Position numbers and translations under genes: made by a program. From Lysobacter enzymogenes (lineage in GTDB: Bacteria; Pseudomonadota; Gammaproteobacteria; Xanthomonadales; Xanthomonadaceae), in NCBI RefSeq assembly GCF_017355525.1, contig NZ_CP067395.1, positions 682,001-746,000 on the forward strand: 64,000 nt of DNA, in the 5' to 3' direction. The notes beneath the pieces were generated by a model. That model saw only the letters and a list, made by a program, of their open reading frames with translations, did not search any database and was not told where the DNA came from. Below are positions 24,273 through 33,420 of the stretch, one piece after another (the stretch's first letter is position 1; the number at the start of each line of letters is the position of its first letter).

Positions 24273-25343
24273 ATGCGTATCGGCGTACCGAAGGAAACCA
24301 AGACTCTCGAAGGGCGCGTCGCGCTCGTCCCCGCCGCCGCGGGCGATCTGGTCAAGCGCGGCCACGAGGTCTGGCTGGAACAGGACGCGGGCGTCAAGAG
24401 CGGCTTCAAGGACGCCGACTACACCCGTCTGGGCGTGAAGATCGCGCCGGACGCGGCCGGCCTGTACGAAAAGGGCGAGCTGATCGTCAAGGTCAAGGAG
24501 CCGATCGCCGGCGACCTGCAGCACCTGCGCAAGGACCACCTGCTGTTCTGCTACCTGCACCTGGCCGCCGAACCGGCGCTGACCAAGCGCCTGCTCGACA
24601 TCGGCCTGACCGGCGTCGCCTTCGAGACCGTCGAGCTGCCCAACGGCGACCTGCCGCTGCTGGCGCCGATGTCGGTCATCGCCGGCAAGATCGGCGTCCA
24701 GGTCGGCACCCACCTGCTGCACCAGCCGATGTCGGGCAAGGGCAAGCTGCTCGGCGGCCTGCCGTCGACCGAGCGCGGCAAGGTCGTGGTGTTCGGCGCG
24801 GGCAAGGCCGGCGGCGCGTCGGCCGCGCTGGCCGCCGCGGCCGGCGCCAACGTCACCGTGTTCGAAATGCGCCAGGACCGCATGGACGAGATGATGCGCC
24901 TGGGCAACAACGTCACCGCGCTGTACCCGTACCACGACGTGGTCGCGCGCGAAGTCGCGCAGGCCGACCTGGTGATCGGCGCGGTGCTGATCACCGGCGC
25001 CAAGGCCCCGCACGTGATGACCCGCGAGATGCTGCGCGAGATGGAAGACGGCAGCGTCGTGGTCGACATCGCGATCGACCAGGGCGGCTGCTTCGAGACC
25101 TCGCGCCCGACCACCTGGAAGGAGCCGACCTACGTGGAGGAGGGCATCACCCACTTCTGCGTGACCAACATGCCCGGCGCGGTGCCGCAGACCTCGTCGC
25201 AGGCGATCTGCGCGGCGATCCTGCCGTGGGTCAACAAGCTCGCCGCCGGCAGCGACTGGCGCAACAACCCGGCGCTGGTGCGCGGCATCAACGTCGAGGG
25301 CGGCAAGATCGTGCACCCGGCGTTGCAGGACATGAAGCTGTAA
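24273..25343 (+). CDS. ald: Alanine dehydrogenase
   Basis: 356 residues. NAD-dependent oxidative deamination of L-alanine to pyruvate and ammonia, reversible. Active-site K75 (KVKEP) and H96 (YLHLAAEP) fall at the numbers known for the family. Rossmann motif [14 protein letters not shown] starts near 171; the D270 region reads [18 protein letters not shown]. The end [15 protein letters not shown] is typical. ATG at 24273 is preceded by ggaga (24263-24267). A terminator hairpin in the leader suggests transcription attenuation. It replaces lrp in the E. coli order trxB-lrp-ftsK; Lrp commonly regulates ald, so an off-window regulator is plausible. Confidence 0.96.
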   Translation: MRIGVPKETKTLEGRVALVPAAAGDLVKRGHEVWLEQDAGVKSGFKDADYTRLGVKIAPDAAGLYEKGELIVKVKEPIAGDLQHLRKDHLLFCYLHLAAEPALTKRLLDIGLTGVAFETVELPNGDLPLLAPMSVIAGKIGVQVGTHLLHQPMSGKGKLLGGLPSTERGKVVVFGAGKAGGASAALAAAAGANVTVFEMRQDRMDEMMRLGNNVTALYPYHDVVAREVAQADLVIGAVLITGAKAPHVMTREMLREMEDGSVVVDIAIDQGGCFETSRPTTWKEPTYVEEGITHFCVTNMPGAVPQTSSQAICAAILPWVNKLAAGSDWRNNPALVRGINVEGGKIVHPALQDMKL

Positions 25344-25367
25344 AGCGGGAAGGCAAAAGCGGGATTG

Positions 25368-25548
25368 GGGGTTGGGGAACTGAGGGGGCGCGGTGGTTTG
25401 GCGCTTTTTCGGGGCCCAGCCCCACGAGGCGGTGGGGTGGACGGGCGCTTTGGGTGCTACCGTTCGCCCCATCGCCTTTTGTTTTGCCCAAAACCATCCA
25501 AAACCGGCGAAACGCCCCTCAAGCGCGAACCCCCAGTTCCCCAACCCC
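25368..25548. repeat. 180-bp element with inverted ends between ald and ftsK
   Basis: ggggttggggaactg (25368-25382) and cagttccccaacccc (25534-25548) are perfect 15-bp inverted ends. The interior is G-rich then C-rich and partly self-complementary. No ORF of note. It could be a miniature repeat element or a large hairpin in the ald-ftsK transcript. Confidence 0.6.
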
Positions 25549-25624
25549 GCCCCATCATTCCCCGCTCCCCGCTTTTACCGTATATTCAAGCACTAACGAA
25601 ACCATCCTAAGGCAGCACATCACG

Positions 25625-28003
25625 GTGGCGTCCGCTCCCACAGCCAGTCGCAAGAAGGCCAAGGCTTCGGCCGAGGCCCCGTCGCGCGCGGCCGCCGCGC
25701 CGCCGTCGCCGAAGCGGCAGCGCCTGATGCGCGACATCTCGCTGATCGTGATCGCGCCGCTGCTGCTGTATCTGCTGGCGAGCTTGTTCACGTTCTCGCC
25801 GACCGATCCGGGCTGGTCGCATTCGGGCTCGATCACTGCGCCGCTGCACAACCTCGGCGGCCGGGTCGGCGCCTGGATCGCCGACGTGCTGCTGTACCTG
25901 TGCGGCTTCGTCGCGTTCCTGCTGCCGTTCATGCTCGGCGCGATCGCCTGGATCGCGCTGTTCGGCATGGACACCGACGGCGATGGCGAGGCCGACCTCG
26001 GCCCGGCGCTGCGGCTGGTCGGCATCGTCGGTTTCCTGGTGTCCCTGGCCGGCCTGCTGCAGTTGCGCGTCGGCACCGTCGACAACTTCTCGGCCGGCGC
26101 GGGCGGCATCCTCGGCCAACTAGTCGGGCGTTCGTTGTACTCGGGCTTCGGCCCGGTCGGCGGCAACCTGTTCCTGGCGGCGCTGCTGCTGATCTCCTTC
26201 ACCCTGGCCACCGGGGTGTCCTGGTTCGCGTTCATGGACTGGATCGGCAAGCGCGTGCTGGCGCTGGGTCCGAGCCTGAGCAAGCTGTTCCGCCGCGGCA
26301 GCCAGCAGGCCACCGAATGGCGCCAGACCCAGGTCATGCGCGAGGAGCGCGAGGAAGCGCGCAAGGTCGACACCGAACTGCGCGCCAAGCGCGAGAAGGT
26401 CAAGATCGAACCGCCGCCGGCGCCGATGGTGGAAAAGAGCGAACGCGCCAAGCGCGAGACCCAGATCCCGCTGTTCCACACCGGCGACGGCACCGGCCTG
26501 CCGCCGCTGGCGCTGCTCGACGATCCCAAGCCGCAGCCCAAGGGCTACAGCGAAGAAACCCTGGAAACCCTGTCGCGGCAGATCGAGTTCAAGCTCAAGG
26601 ACTTCCGCATCGACGCGCAGGTGGTCGGCGCCTATCCGGGCCCGGTCATCACCCGTTTCGAAATCGAGCCCGCGCCGGGCGTCAAGGTCAGCCAGATCTC
26701 CTCACTCGACAAGGACATCGCGCGCGGCCTATCGGTCAAGTCGGTGCGCGTGGTCGACGTGATCCCGGGCAAGTCGGTGATCGGCCTGGAAACGCCGAAC
26801 ACCTCGCGCGAGATGATCTTCCTGTCCGAACTGCTGCGTTCGAAGGAATACGACAAGTCCGGCAGCCCGCTGACCCTGGCGCTGGGCAAGGACATCGCCG
26901 GGCGGCCGACCGTGGCCGATCTGGCGCGCATGCCGCACCTGCTCGTCGCCGGCACCACCGGCTCGGGCAAGTCGGTCGCGGTCAACGCGATGGTGCTGAG
27001 CCTGCTGTACAAGGCCTCCGCGAAAGACCTGCGGATGCTGATGATCGACCCGAAGATGCTCGAACTGTCGGTCTACGAGGGCATCCCGCACCTGCTGGCG
27101 CCGGTGGTCACCGACATGAAGGAAGCCGCCAACGGCCTGCGCTGGTGCGTGGCCGAGATGGAGCGGCGCTACAAGCTGATGTCGACCGTCGGCGTGCGCA
27201 ACCTGGCCGGCTTCAACAAGAAGGTCAAGGACGCGCAGGACGCCGGCCAGCCGCTGATGGACCCGCTGTTCAAGCCCAACGCCGAACTCGGCGAGGTGCC
27301 GATCGCGCTGGAGACGCTGCCGTTCATCGTCATCTTCATCGACGAATTCGCCGACATGATGATGATCGTCGGCAAGAAGGTCGAAGAACTGATCGCGCGG
27401 CTGGCGCAGAAGGCGCGCGCCGCCGGCATCCATCTGATCCTGGCCACCCAGCGCCCGTCGGTCGACGTCATCACCGGCCTGATCAAGGCCAATATCCCGA
27501 CCCGCATCGCGTTCCAGGTGTCGAGCAAGATCGACTCGCGCACGATCCTGGACCAGTCCGGCGCCGAGACCCTGCTCGGCCACGGCGACATGCTGTACCT
27601 GCCGCCGGGCACCGCGATGCCCGAGCGCGTGCACGGCGCGTTCGTGTCCGACGAGGAAGTGCATCGCGTGGTCGAGCACCTCAAGCAGATCGGCGGCGCG
27701 CCGGACTACATCGAAGGCGTGCTCGACGAAACCCAGACCATGGGCGACGGCACCGTGATCGGCGCGACCGGCCTGCCGGAAGCGCCGAGCTCCGGCGGCG
27801 ACGAGTCCGATCCGCTCTACGACGAGGCGGTGCGCATCGTCACCGAAACCCGCCGCGCCTCGATTTCGGGCGTGCAGCGCCGGCTCAAGATCGGCTACAA
27901 CCGCGCCGCGCGCCTGATCGAGGCGATGGAAGCGGCCGGCGTGGTCACTCCGCCGGAGCACAACGGCGACCGCAGCGTGCTGGCGCCGCCGCCGCCGAAA
28001 TAA
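25625..28003 (+). CDS. ftsK: DNA translocase FtsK/SpoIIIE
   Basis: 792 residues from the GTG at 25625 (chosen because it precedes a normal N-terminus; aagg lies 12 bases upstream, so the start is not certain). Four membrane spans in the first 220 residues, including [19 protein letters not shown] and [18 protein letters not shown]; a short charged linker; the alpha-beta motor with Walker A GTTGSGKS at about 443 and [14 protein letters not shown]-terminal winged-helix gamma domain, [20 protein letters not shown], that reads KOPS. It pumps chromosome termini through the septum and activates XerCD at dif. Confidence 0.96.
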   Translation: MASAPTASRKKAKASAEAPSRAAAAPPSPKRQRLMRDISLIVIAPLLLYLLASLFTFSPTDPGWSHSGSITAPLHNLGGRVGAWIADVLLYLCGFVAFLLPFMLGAIAWIALFGMDTDGDGEADLGPALRLVGIVGFLVSLAGLLQLRVGTVDNFSAGAGGILGQLVGRSLYSGFGPVGGNLFLAALLLISFTLATGVSWFAFMDWIGKRVLALGPSLSKLFRRGSQQATEWRQTQVMREEREEARKVDTELRAKREKVKIEPPPAPMVEKSERAKRETQIPLFHTGDGTGLPPLALLDDPKPQPKGYSEETLETLSRQIEFKLKDFRIDAQVVGAYPGPVITRFEIEPAPGVKVSQISSLDKDIARGLSVKSVRVVDVIPGKSVIGLETPNTSREMIFLSELLRSKEYDKSGSPLTLALGKDIAGRPTVADLARMPHLLVAGTTGSGKSVAVNAMVLSLLYKASAKDLRMLMIDPKMLELSVYEGIPHLLAPVVTDMKEAANGLRWCVAEMERRYKLMSTVGVRNLAGFNKKVKDAQDAGQPLMDPLFKPNAELGEVPIALETLPFIVIFIDEFADMMMIVGKKVEELIARLAQKARAAGIHLILATQRPSVDVITGLIKANIPTRIAFQVSSKIDSRTILDQSGAETLLGHGDMLYLPPGTAMPERVHGAFVSDEEVHRVVEHLKQIGGAPDYIEGVLDETQTMGDGTVIGATGLPEAPSSGGDESDPLYDEAVRIVTETRRASISGVQRRLKIGYNRAARLIEAMEAAGVVTPPEHNGDRSVLAPPPPK

Positions 28004-28468
28004 GCGGCGCCGTCTTTCGTTCGCGCTGCGGCTGCGGCTGCGGCTGCGGCGTTGCGCAGCGCGGATCCGCGCTCGCGCTTAGTCGACATTGGCCTTTCGA
28101 ATCCGCAGCGCCGGCCGGCGCTGCGCAGCCGCGCGCGCAGGCTTGCCGGCGTCGCGAACCGATCATCGTCGTAGTCGGACGCCGCCGCCCGAGCGTGGTA
28201 CTGCGAACGACGAGCGCACGATCGATACAGCAAAAGCAATCACGCCAAGTCGTGAGTGCGCAAACACCGTGTCTTTTTGATGTTCGAGTGCTTTGCGCAA
28301 GCAAAAAAGCCGCTGCGATGACCGCCAAAACCGCTCTGCGTCGATAGCTTGATGTGCGCCGAACGCAGGGCGACGCGCGCGGCGCCGCGAGCGGCCGGCA
28401 CGGCCGCAGCGGCGAATCGCGAACGCGTCCGGCGCGCCATTCCATCCACTGCCAGGGAGACAGATCGC
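28004..28468. other. Intergenic region after ftsK
   Basis: No gene supported. It contains a short hexamer run (ctgcgg repeated about four times, 28025-28048). Open frames through it lack ribosome-binding sites. Confidence 0.55.
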
Positions 28469-29170
28469 ATGCAAGCTACCGAAGGCGCGGCCCAGGTCGT
28501 CCCGAAGTTCTGGAGAACGCCGTACGGCGTCATCAACGCGGTGCCGGAAGACAATGTGGTCACCGAGTCGCTCGCCCGGCACGGCCGCTGGGTCGAATCC
28601 GAACTCGATTTTCTCGGCGAGCTGCTGCCCGAAGGCGCCACGGTGGTCGAAGTCGGCGGCGAATACGGCGCGCATGCGCTGTGCCTGTCCCGGGTGGTCG
28701 GCGCGACCGGCGAGGTGCACGTGCTGGAACAGGACCGCCTGCTGCACTTGCAGACCTGCGCCAACATCGCGCTCAACGGGGTCGTGAACGTCTACGCGCA
28801 CCTGCCGGCGAAGGGCCGGCGTGCGTATTCGAGCCTGCGCGACCTGGACCTGACCGCCCTGCATTGCATCAAGGTCAACCCGACCGGCGTGCTCGACGGC
28901 CTGCTCGCCGAGGTCAAGGATCTGGTCCGCCAGCACAAGCCCTATCTGTATTTCCGGCTCGGTTCGCCGCATGCGGCGCGCGAGGAGATCCGCGCGGTCA
29001 AGGCGCTGGGCTATCGCTGCTGGTCGCACATCGCCTATCTGCACGCGGCGGCCGATCCCGCGGCCGCGCCCGACGCCGTGGCGTTTCCGGGCTGGGCGCA
29101 CCAGAACGTCATCGCTGCGCCGCAGGAGTCCGGGTTGGATGCCGACTTCAGCCATCTGCGGGAAATCTGA
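28469..29170 (+). CDS. FkbM family methyltransferase
   Basis: 233 residues, soluble. SAM-binding motif I reads VVEVGGEYGAHALCLS (residues about 65-80), followed by the acidic strand VHVLEQDRLLHLQTCANIAL, which matches the FkbM-type LEPxxxxxxxLxxNxxLN pattern; then LTALHCIKVNP and a closing aromatic region. FkbM enzymes O-methylate sugars, lipids or other metabolites. ATG at 28469 is preceded by gggaga (28455-28460); earlier in-frame starts lack a site. The next gene, a TPR lipoprotein, starts 7 bp after its stop, so the two are probably one unit inserted between ftsK and lolA. Confidence 0.8.
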   Translation: MQATEGAAQVVPKFWRTPYGVINAVPEDNVVTESLARHGRWVESELDFLGELLPEGATVVEVGGEYGAHALCLSRVVGATGEVHVLEQDRLLHLQTCANIALNGVVNVYAHLPAKGRRAYSSLRDLDLTALHCIKVNPTGVLDGLLAEVKDLVRQHKPYLYFRLGSPHAAREEIRAVKALGYRCWSHIAYLHAAADPAAAPDAVAFPGWAHQNVIAAPQESGLDADFSHLREI

Positions 29171-29177
29171 GCGATCG

Positions 29178-31463
29178 ATGCGCATAGGCTGGGTGCTGGC
29201 GCTCAGCGTATGCGGGATGGCGGCGTGCGCCTCGGTCCAGGAGCCTCGCGATCGCGCCGTCGCGGCCGCGCCGGCGCGCGTGGCCGCGCCAGCGCCCAAG
29301 GCGACCGCCCGGCGCGTCGCCGTGTCCGGCGGCCGCCAGACGCCCTGCCGCGACGGGCGCGGCCAGGCCTGCCGCAGCCACTGGCAAGACGTGCGCAGCG
29401 GCCACGGCTCGTATGCGCCGCCGGTGCTGCTGACGCCTTATCGGGAAATGGCGATGAGGTTGCGCGACGGCGGCGTCATGACCGCGCATGTGCCTGCGCC
29501 GTCGGCGGGGCCGGCGCGCGCGGCCGCGGCCGGCGGCGACGGCGCTGGCTCGGTCGTCGCAGGCGGCGGTTCCGCAGCGCCTGCGGTGGCCGTCGTGTCC
29601 GGACGCGTCGCGCCGGCGGGCGCGGCGCGGACAGGGCTGGCGGCCGCGGTCGCGTTGCTGGGGCTGGCGCTGCTGGCGATCGCGCTGTGGCGGATGCTGC
29701 GCCGGCATCGCGGCGGACGCAGCGTCGCCGGCGCGGCCACGGACGCTGGGGGCCCGCTGTCGGGCGCGCCGATACGCGAAGCCCCGCCGATACCGGTGCC
29801 GGTCGCGCCCGCGCGCGCGCCGGCGGCCGCCGGCGGCGCGGAAGACGCAAGCGCCGCCCCGGCGCGCACGCAAGCCGACGCGCCCGGCGGCGCGCAGGAG
29901 AATCAGATGCTCTACGTCACGGCCGAACAGGCGCAGGCGCAGCTGCGCGAAGCCCTGGCCATCGCCCGCAACCGGCTCGCGGCGGACGACCCGGAACGCG
30001 CGCTCGAGGTGCTGCTGCCGTATGCCGAGCTGAGCGACACGCCGCCGGTGGTGCTGCTGACCCTGGCGAGCGCGTGGAAACTGCTCGGCGAGGCGAGCGA
30101 CAGCGTCGACTGCTTCGGCAACAGCGCCGATGCGCTGGTGCGGATCAAGCGCAGCGTTGCGGCGGAAAAGATCCCGGGTCTGGCGCACGGCATCGGCCGC
30201 TGCCGGCTCGAGCAGGCGCGGCGCTTGTCCGGCTCCGCGCAAAGGCAGGCGCTGGACCGGGCGGTCGAGCAGCTCAACGAAGCCGCCGCCGGCGACGAGC
30301 CCGCTAACCCGCACGCGCTGATGGACCAGGGCGCGGCGCTGCTGCTGCGCGCGGCGATGACCGAAGGCGACCGGGTCGCCGATCTGGAAGCGGCGGAAGC
30401 GGCGTTCCGCCGCGTATTGCAGGCCGAAGCCGTGGCCGATTCCGGCGTGGCCTGGTGGCTGCAACTGACCCTGCGCCAGCTCGCCGATGCGCAGTCCGGC
30501 GAGCGCGCGGCCGCGCGCCGCGCCCAGGCGCGCGCGATCGTCGCAGACGCCTTGGCGCGCGACAGCGCGGACGCGGCCTGGAAAGCGGTCTGGCAAGCCA
30601 GCGCGATCCAGTTGGCGATCGACGAGGTGCGCGCGGACAAGGCCGCCGGCGTGGCCAAGCGCCTGCGCTTGAAGGAGATCCAGCGCCAGCACCGCGCGTT
30701 GTTGGCGCCGGGCGCGGCCACGCCGGTGGTGTTCGCCTGGGTCAAGCTGTTGGCGGAGGAGGGCAAGGAACTGATCGGGCGCGCGCGCCGCGAGACGTTC
30801 GTCGAAGCCAAGCGCGCGCTGGACATGGCCGGCGCGCCGGCCAATCCGCGCGAGGAGATGGAGCTGCGCCTGCTGACCGCGTTCGTCGCGCGCCAACGCG
30901 GCAGCGCGGAGAGCAAGCCGGCGCGCGCGACGTTCCTGGCCGAGGCCGAAAAGGCGCTGGAGCCGTACCTGCCGCTCGCCGGCGCCGCGCCGCTGCGGAT
31001 GGAAGCGGCGATGGTCGCGCTGGAGCAGGCCGGCCTGATGCGTCCGGCCGCGGCGCGGCTGGCGGCGAAAAAGGCGATGGCGCTGGCCGAGCCGTTGTTC
31101 GCGATGTTCGAATTCGAGGCCGAGGCGCTGCGCTGCTATTTGAAGGCGTCGTTGCTGCTGGACGACGAAGAAGGCGTCGAGCTGCGGCGGGCCGCGCGGC
31201 CGCGGATCGAGCGCCTGATCCAACTGGCGCCGGCGGACGCGCAGAGCTGGTTGCTGGCGGCGCGCCATGCGCTGGCCGGCGGCGACTCCGCGCAGGCCGC
31301 GCGGCATTGCGAGGCGGCGGCGCGGTCGGGAGCGTCCGAGGACGTGCTGCGGCCGTTGCGCCAGCAGATCGGCGCGGCTCAGGAAGCGGCCGCGGCTGCG
31401 GAGGCGGACGGGTTGCTGTCGCGGGCCGTGCGGCCGGCTGTTGCCGCTGGCGGCGAGGGGTAA
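29178..31463 (+). CDS. Putative membrane lipoprotein with TPR-like repeats
   Basis: 761 residues. N-terminal hydrophobic signal with a possible lipobox ending at C17 (CGMAAC). Residues 20-150 are Ala/Pro-rich with a Cys pair (TPCRDGRGQACRS). One membrane span lies at about 153-176 (AAAVALLGLALLAIALWRML), followed by an Ala/Pro linker to about 240. The rest is alanine-rich helix pairs of TPR character, e.g. ALEVLLPYAELSDTPPVVLL and AEKALEPYLPLAG. The topology suggests a short periplasmic or lipidated front and a large cytoplasmic TPR scaffold. I do not know the family. It follows the FkbM gene by 7 bp. Confidence 0.65.
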   Translation: MRIGWVLALSVCGMAACASVQEPRDRAVAAAPARVAAPAPKATARRVAVSGGRQTPCRDGRGQACRSHWQDVRSGHGSYAPPVLLTPYREMAMRLRDGGVMTAHVPAPSAGPARAAAAGGDGAGSVVAGGGSAAPAVAVVSGRVAPAGAARTGLAAAVALLGLALLAIALWRMLRRHRGGRSVAGAATDAGGPLSGAPIREAPPIPVPVAPARAPAAAGGAEDASAAPARTQADAPGGAQENQMLYVTAEQAQAQLREALAIARNRLAADDPERALEVLLPYAELSDTPPVVLLTLASAWKLLGEASDSVDCFGNSADALVRIKRSVAAEKIPGLAHGIGRCRLEQARRLSGSAQRQALDRAVEQLNEAAAGDEPANPHALMDQGAALLLRAAMTEGDRVADLEAAEAAFRRVLQAEAVADSGVAWWLQLTLRQLADAQSGERAAARRAQARAIVADALARDSADAAWKAVWQASAIQLAIDEVRADKAAGVAKRLRLKEIQRQHRALLAPGAATPVVFAWVKLLAEEGKELIGRARRETFVEAKRALDMAGAPANPREEMELRLLTAFVARQRGSAESKPARATFLAEAEKALEPYLPLAGAAPLRMEAAMVALEQAGLMRPAAARLAAKKAMALAEPLFAMFEFEAEALRCYLKASLLLDDEEGVELRRAARPRIERLIQLAPADAQSWLLAARHALAGGDSAQAARHCEAAARSGASEDVLRPLRQQIGAAQEAAAAAEADGLLSRAVRPAVAAGGEG

Positions 31464-31590
31464 GCGCAGCGAACCCGCGAGCGCGAGGCGGCCGCTGTCG
31501 GCGATGTCGCGATGCCGTGGCGGCATCGCGCAGCGCGACGCGCCGGTGCCGATGGAGCCGGCAAGAGCCGTCGCTGTCGCTGAAGCTACG

Positions 31591-31637
31591 GCATCGGCAA
31601 TCGGCAATCGGCACCGGCACCGGCACCGGCACCGGCA
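31591..31637. repeat. Hexamer microsatellite
   Basis: ggcatc, ggcaat, ggcaat, then four perfect ggcacc units (31610-31633) and a partial. It lies in the non-coding gap after the TPR gene, so copy changes would not affect a protein. Confidence 0.85.
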
Positions 31638-31741
31638 GTGCGCGGCACGCAGCACGCTCCGCTTCGGTTTGCGCAGCGGCTTCAGCCGCGCGGACCGGCC
31701 GCACATCGCAGCCGGCCCGGGTCGTGCCGCACGCGCAGCGC

Positions 31742-31972
31742 TCAGGGCTCCGGACAGGCGCGGCGGGTCACTTCCAGGCGGCCGTTGCGGCTGCCCCAGG
31801 TCTCGCGGCGGCCGTCGCAGGTCCAATGCACATAGCCGACGAGCTGGCCGCCGGCGTCGAACCATTCCTCGAACTGCTCGGTGCCGTACGGCGGCGCGTC
31901 GGCGACGCTGGTGCCGGCGATCGCCAGGCCGGCGACGATCGCGGCCGCGGTCAGTACGCTCTTGATGCGCAT
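31742..31972 (-). CDS. Small secreted protein, DUF6289-like
   Basis: 76 residues: Sec signal (MRIKSVLTAAAIVAGLAIAG, cleavage after VADA near 26) and a short mature domain with YVHWTCDGRRETWGSR and VTRRACPEP, i.e. one Cys pair. The layout (signal, FDAGGQLVGY, CDG, closing C) recalls the DUF6289 family common in Lysobacter and Xanthomonas; tentative. ATG at 31972 is preceded on the minus strand by aaggag. Function unknown. Confidence 0.65.
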   Translation of the reverse strand: MRIKSVLTAAAIVAGLAIAGTSVADAPPYGTEQFEEWFDAGGQLVGYVHWTCDGRRETWGSRNGRLEVTRRACPEP

Positions 31973-32136
31973 GCGAACTCCTTGTTCTGGGCGGGAAGGA
32001 CGCGGCGGCGACGCCGCCGGGCGAAAGTAGCTCCGGCCGGCGTGGCAAAATGTGCCGTGAACCCGTATTCGGCTGTCGCGAGCGCGTTCAGTTTCGGCCC
32101 AGCACACTGCCGTCCTCTCATTCAGGAGTCGCCCCC

Positions 32137-32772
32137 GTGAACCGTTTCGTCCGCCAAGCCGCTCTCGCGTTGTCGCTGTCGGCGACCCTGTTCGCCGGCG
32201 CCGCCAGCGCCGGCGCGCGCGACGACCTCAACGCCTTCACCCGCGGCCTCAAGGGCCTGGACGGCCAGTTCGCGCAGCAGGTCTACGACCCCAACGGCAA
32301 GCTCAAGGAGTCCTCGACCGGCCAGGTCGCGCTGTCGGCGCCGCGGCTGTTCCGCTGGGAATACGCCAAGCCGTATCCGCAGCTGATCGTCGCCGACGGC
32401 AAGAAGGTGTGGGTGTACGAGCCGGACCTGCAGCAGGTCAGCGTGCGTCCGCAGGGCGCGGAGGAGCAGAACAGCCCGCTCGCGGCGCTGATCGACCCGA
32501 GCAAGCTCGATGCGATGTTCGCGGTCCGCGAGCTCAGCGACAGCGGCGGCCTGAGCTGGCTGCTGCTGACGCCCAAGAGCCAGGGCGAGGCCAGTTTCCG
32601 CAGCGCGCGCCTGGGCTTCGGCGGCGGCACGCTGAGCAAGATGGAGATCGTCGACGCGCTGGGCCAGAAGACCGAGATCAGCTTCTCCGGCTGGAAGCGC
32701 AATCCGAGCTTCCCCGCGAGCACCTTCAAGTACGCGCCGGGCAAGGGCGTGGATGTGATCGGCGAAGGCTGA
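32137..32772 (+). CDS. lolA: Outer-membrane lipoprotein carrier protein LolA
   Basis: 211 residues with a Sec signal (to ASAGA near 26). Periplasmic chaperone that takes lipoproteins from LolCDE to LolB. Family phrases are LDGQFAQQVYDPNGKL, FRWEYAKPYPQLIVADGKKV, WVYEPDLQQVSVRP and a hydrophobic concave barrel. GTG start at 32137 is supported by aggag (32124-32128), eight bases upstream. It lies between ftsK and rarA as in E. coli, but separated from both by insertions. A terminator follows. Confidence 0.95.
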   Translation: MNRFVRQAALALSLSATLFAGAASAGARDDLNAFTRGLKGLDGQFAQQVYDPNGKLKESSTGQVALSAPRLFRWEYAKPYPQLIVADGKKVWVYEPDLQQVSVRPQGAEEQNSPLAALIDPSKLDAMFAVRELSDSGGLSWLLLTPKSQGEASFRSARLGFGGGTLSKMEIVDALGQKTEISFSGWKRNPSFPASTFKYAPGKGVDVIGEG

Positions 32773-32793
32773 GCATCGGCGTTGGCGGTATTG

Positions 32794-32826
32794 GAAAAGC
32801 GGGCCCGTCGGGCCCGCTTTTCGTTT
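32794..32826 (+). terminator. Rho-independent terminator after lolA
   Basis: aaaagcgggccc-gtc-gggcccgctttt followed by cgttt; 9-bp GC stem, 22 bp past lolA. Confidence 0.88.
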
Positions 32827-32876
32827 GCAGGGTCCGCGCCTGACAGCGTCCGCGCCTCGCTCGACGACATCCGCAC

Positions 32877-33146
32877 TCAGTTGCAGAACGAGATCCTGTA
32901 GTTGTGGTCGTTGAGCATCGCCCAGGCTTTGATCATGACGTTGTCGCCGCGCTTGTGGAAATCGCTGTGGCCGGGGATGAAGGAATCGCTCCAGCGGCCG
33001 TCGGACCACTGGATTCGGTAGGCGATGATGTCGCAGCTGTGGGTGCCCGAGCACTTGGCCGGGCGGATGTTCTGCATGAGTGCGTTGTCGGTCCGCAACG
33101 AGAAATCGTCAGACGATGCCGTCGAGGCCGACGCCCCAGCGCACAT
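32877..33146 (-). CDS. Small hypothetical protein, start uncertain
   Basis: 89 residues from the ATG at 33146; a shorter start at 33077 gives 66. The C-terminal 60 residues look like real protein rather than GC noise: CSGTHSCDIIAYRIQWSDGR, DSFIPGHSDFHKRGDN and ending YRISFCN, with tryptophans, aromatics and three cysteines. No signal peptide from either start. The upstream part, toward a REP pair at 33250, is low-quality sequence, so the true 5' end may have been lost or replaced. Function unknown. Confidence 0.45.
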   Translation of the reverse strand: MCAGASASTASSDDFSLRTDNALMQNIRPAKCSGTHSCDIIAYRIQWSDGRWSDSFIPGHSDFHKRGDNVMIKAWAMLNDHNYRISFCN

Positions 33147-33249
33147 CGCCGATGGGGGCGGGCGCGTTGCGCATGCACGGCCAAACAAGCGGATCGGGCG
33201 TGCCCGGCGTTTTGTGGGCGCGGCCGCGGTTCTCTGCGCATCCCCACAT

Positions 33250-33379
33250 TGTAGGGGCGACGCAAGTCGCGACCGCGCCACTGCGGCTGACGACGAAACC
33301 CGCCATGCCGCATTTCGAACGGCTCAAACCTTCGACGCGAACGGAAGCTTCGTGGTCGCGACTTGCGTCGCTCCTACAG
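33250..33379. repeat. GTAG-type REP pair, inverted
   Basis: Direct copy ttgtaggggcgacgcaagtc... (33250-33278) and inverted copy tggtcgcgacttgcgtcgct... (33352-33379). Stem is GCGAC/GTCGC, the same compensated variant seen at 3833. Confidence 0.8.
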
Positions 33380-33420
33380 GGGGGCTTGGTGGCGGAATCG
33401 CGGTCTTGCGGGCCGCGCGG

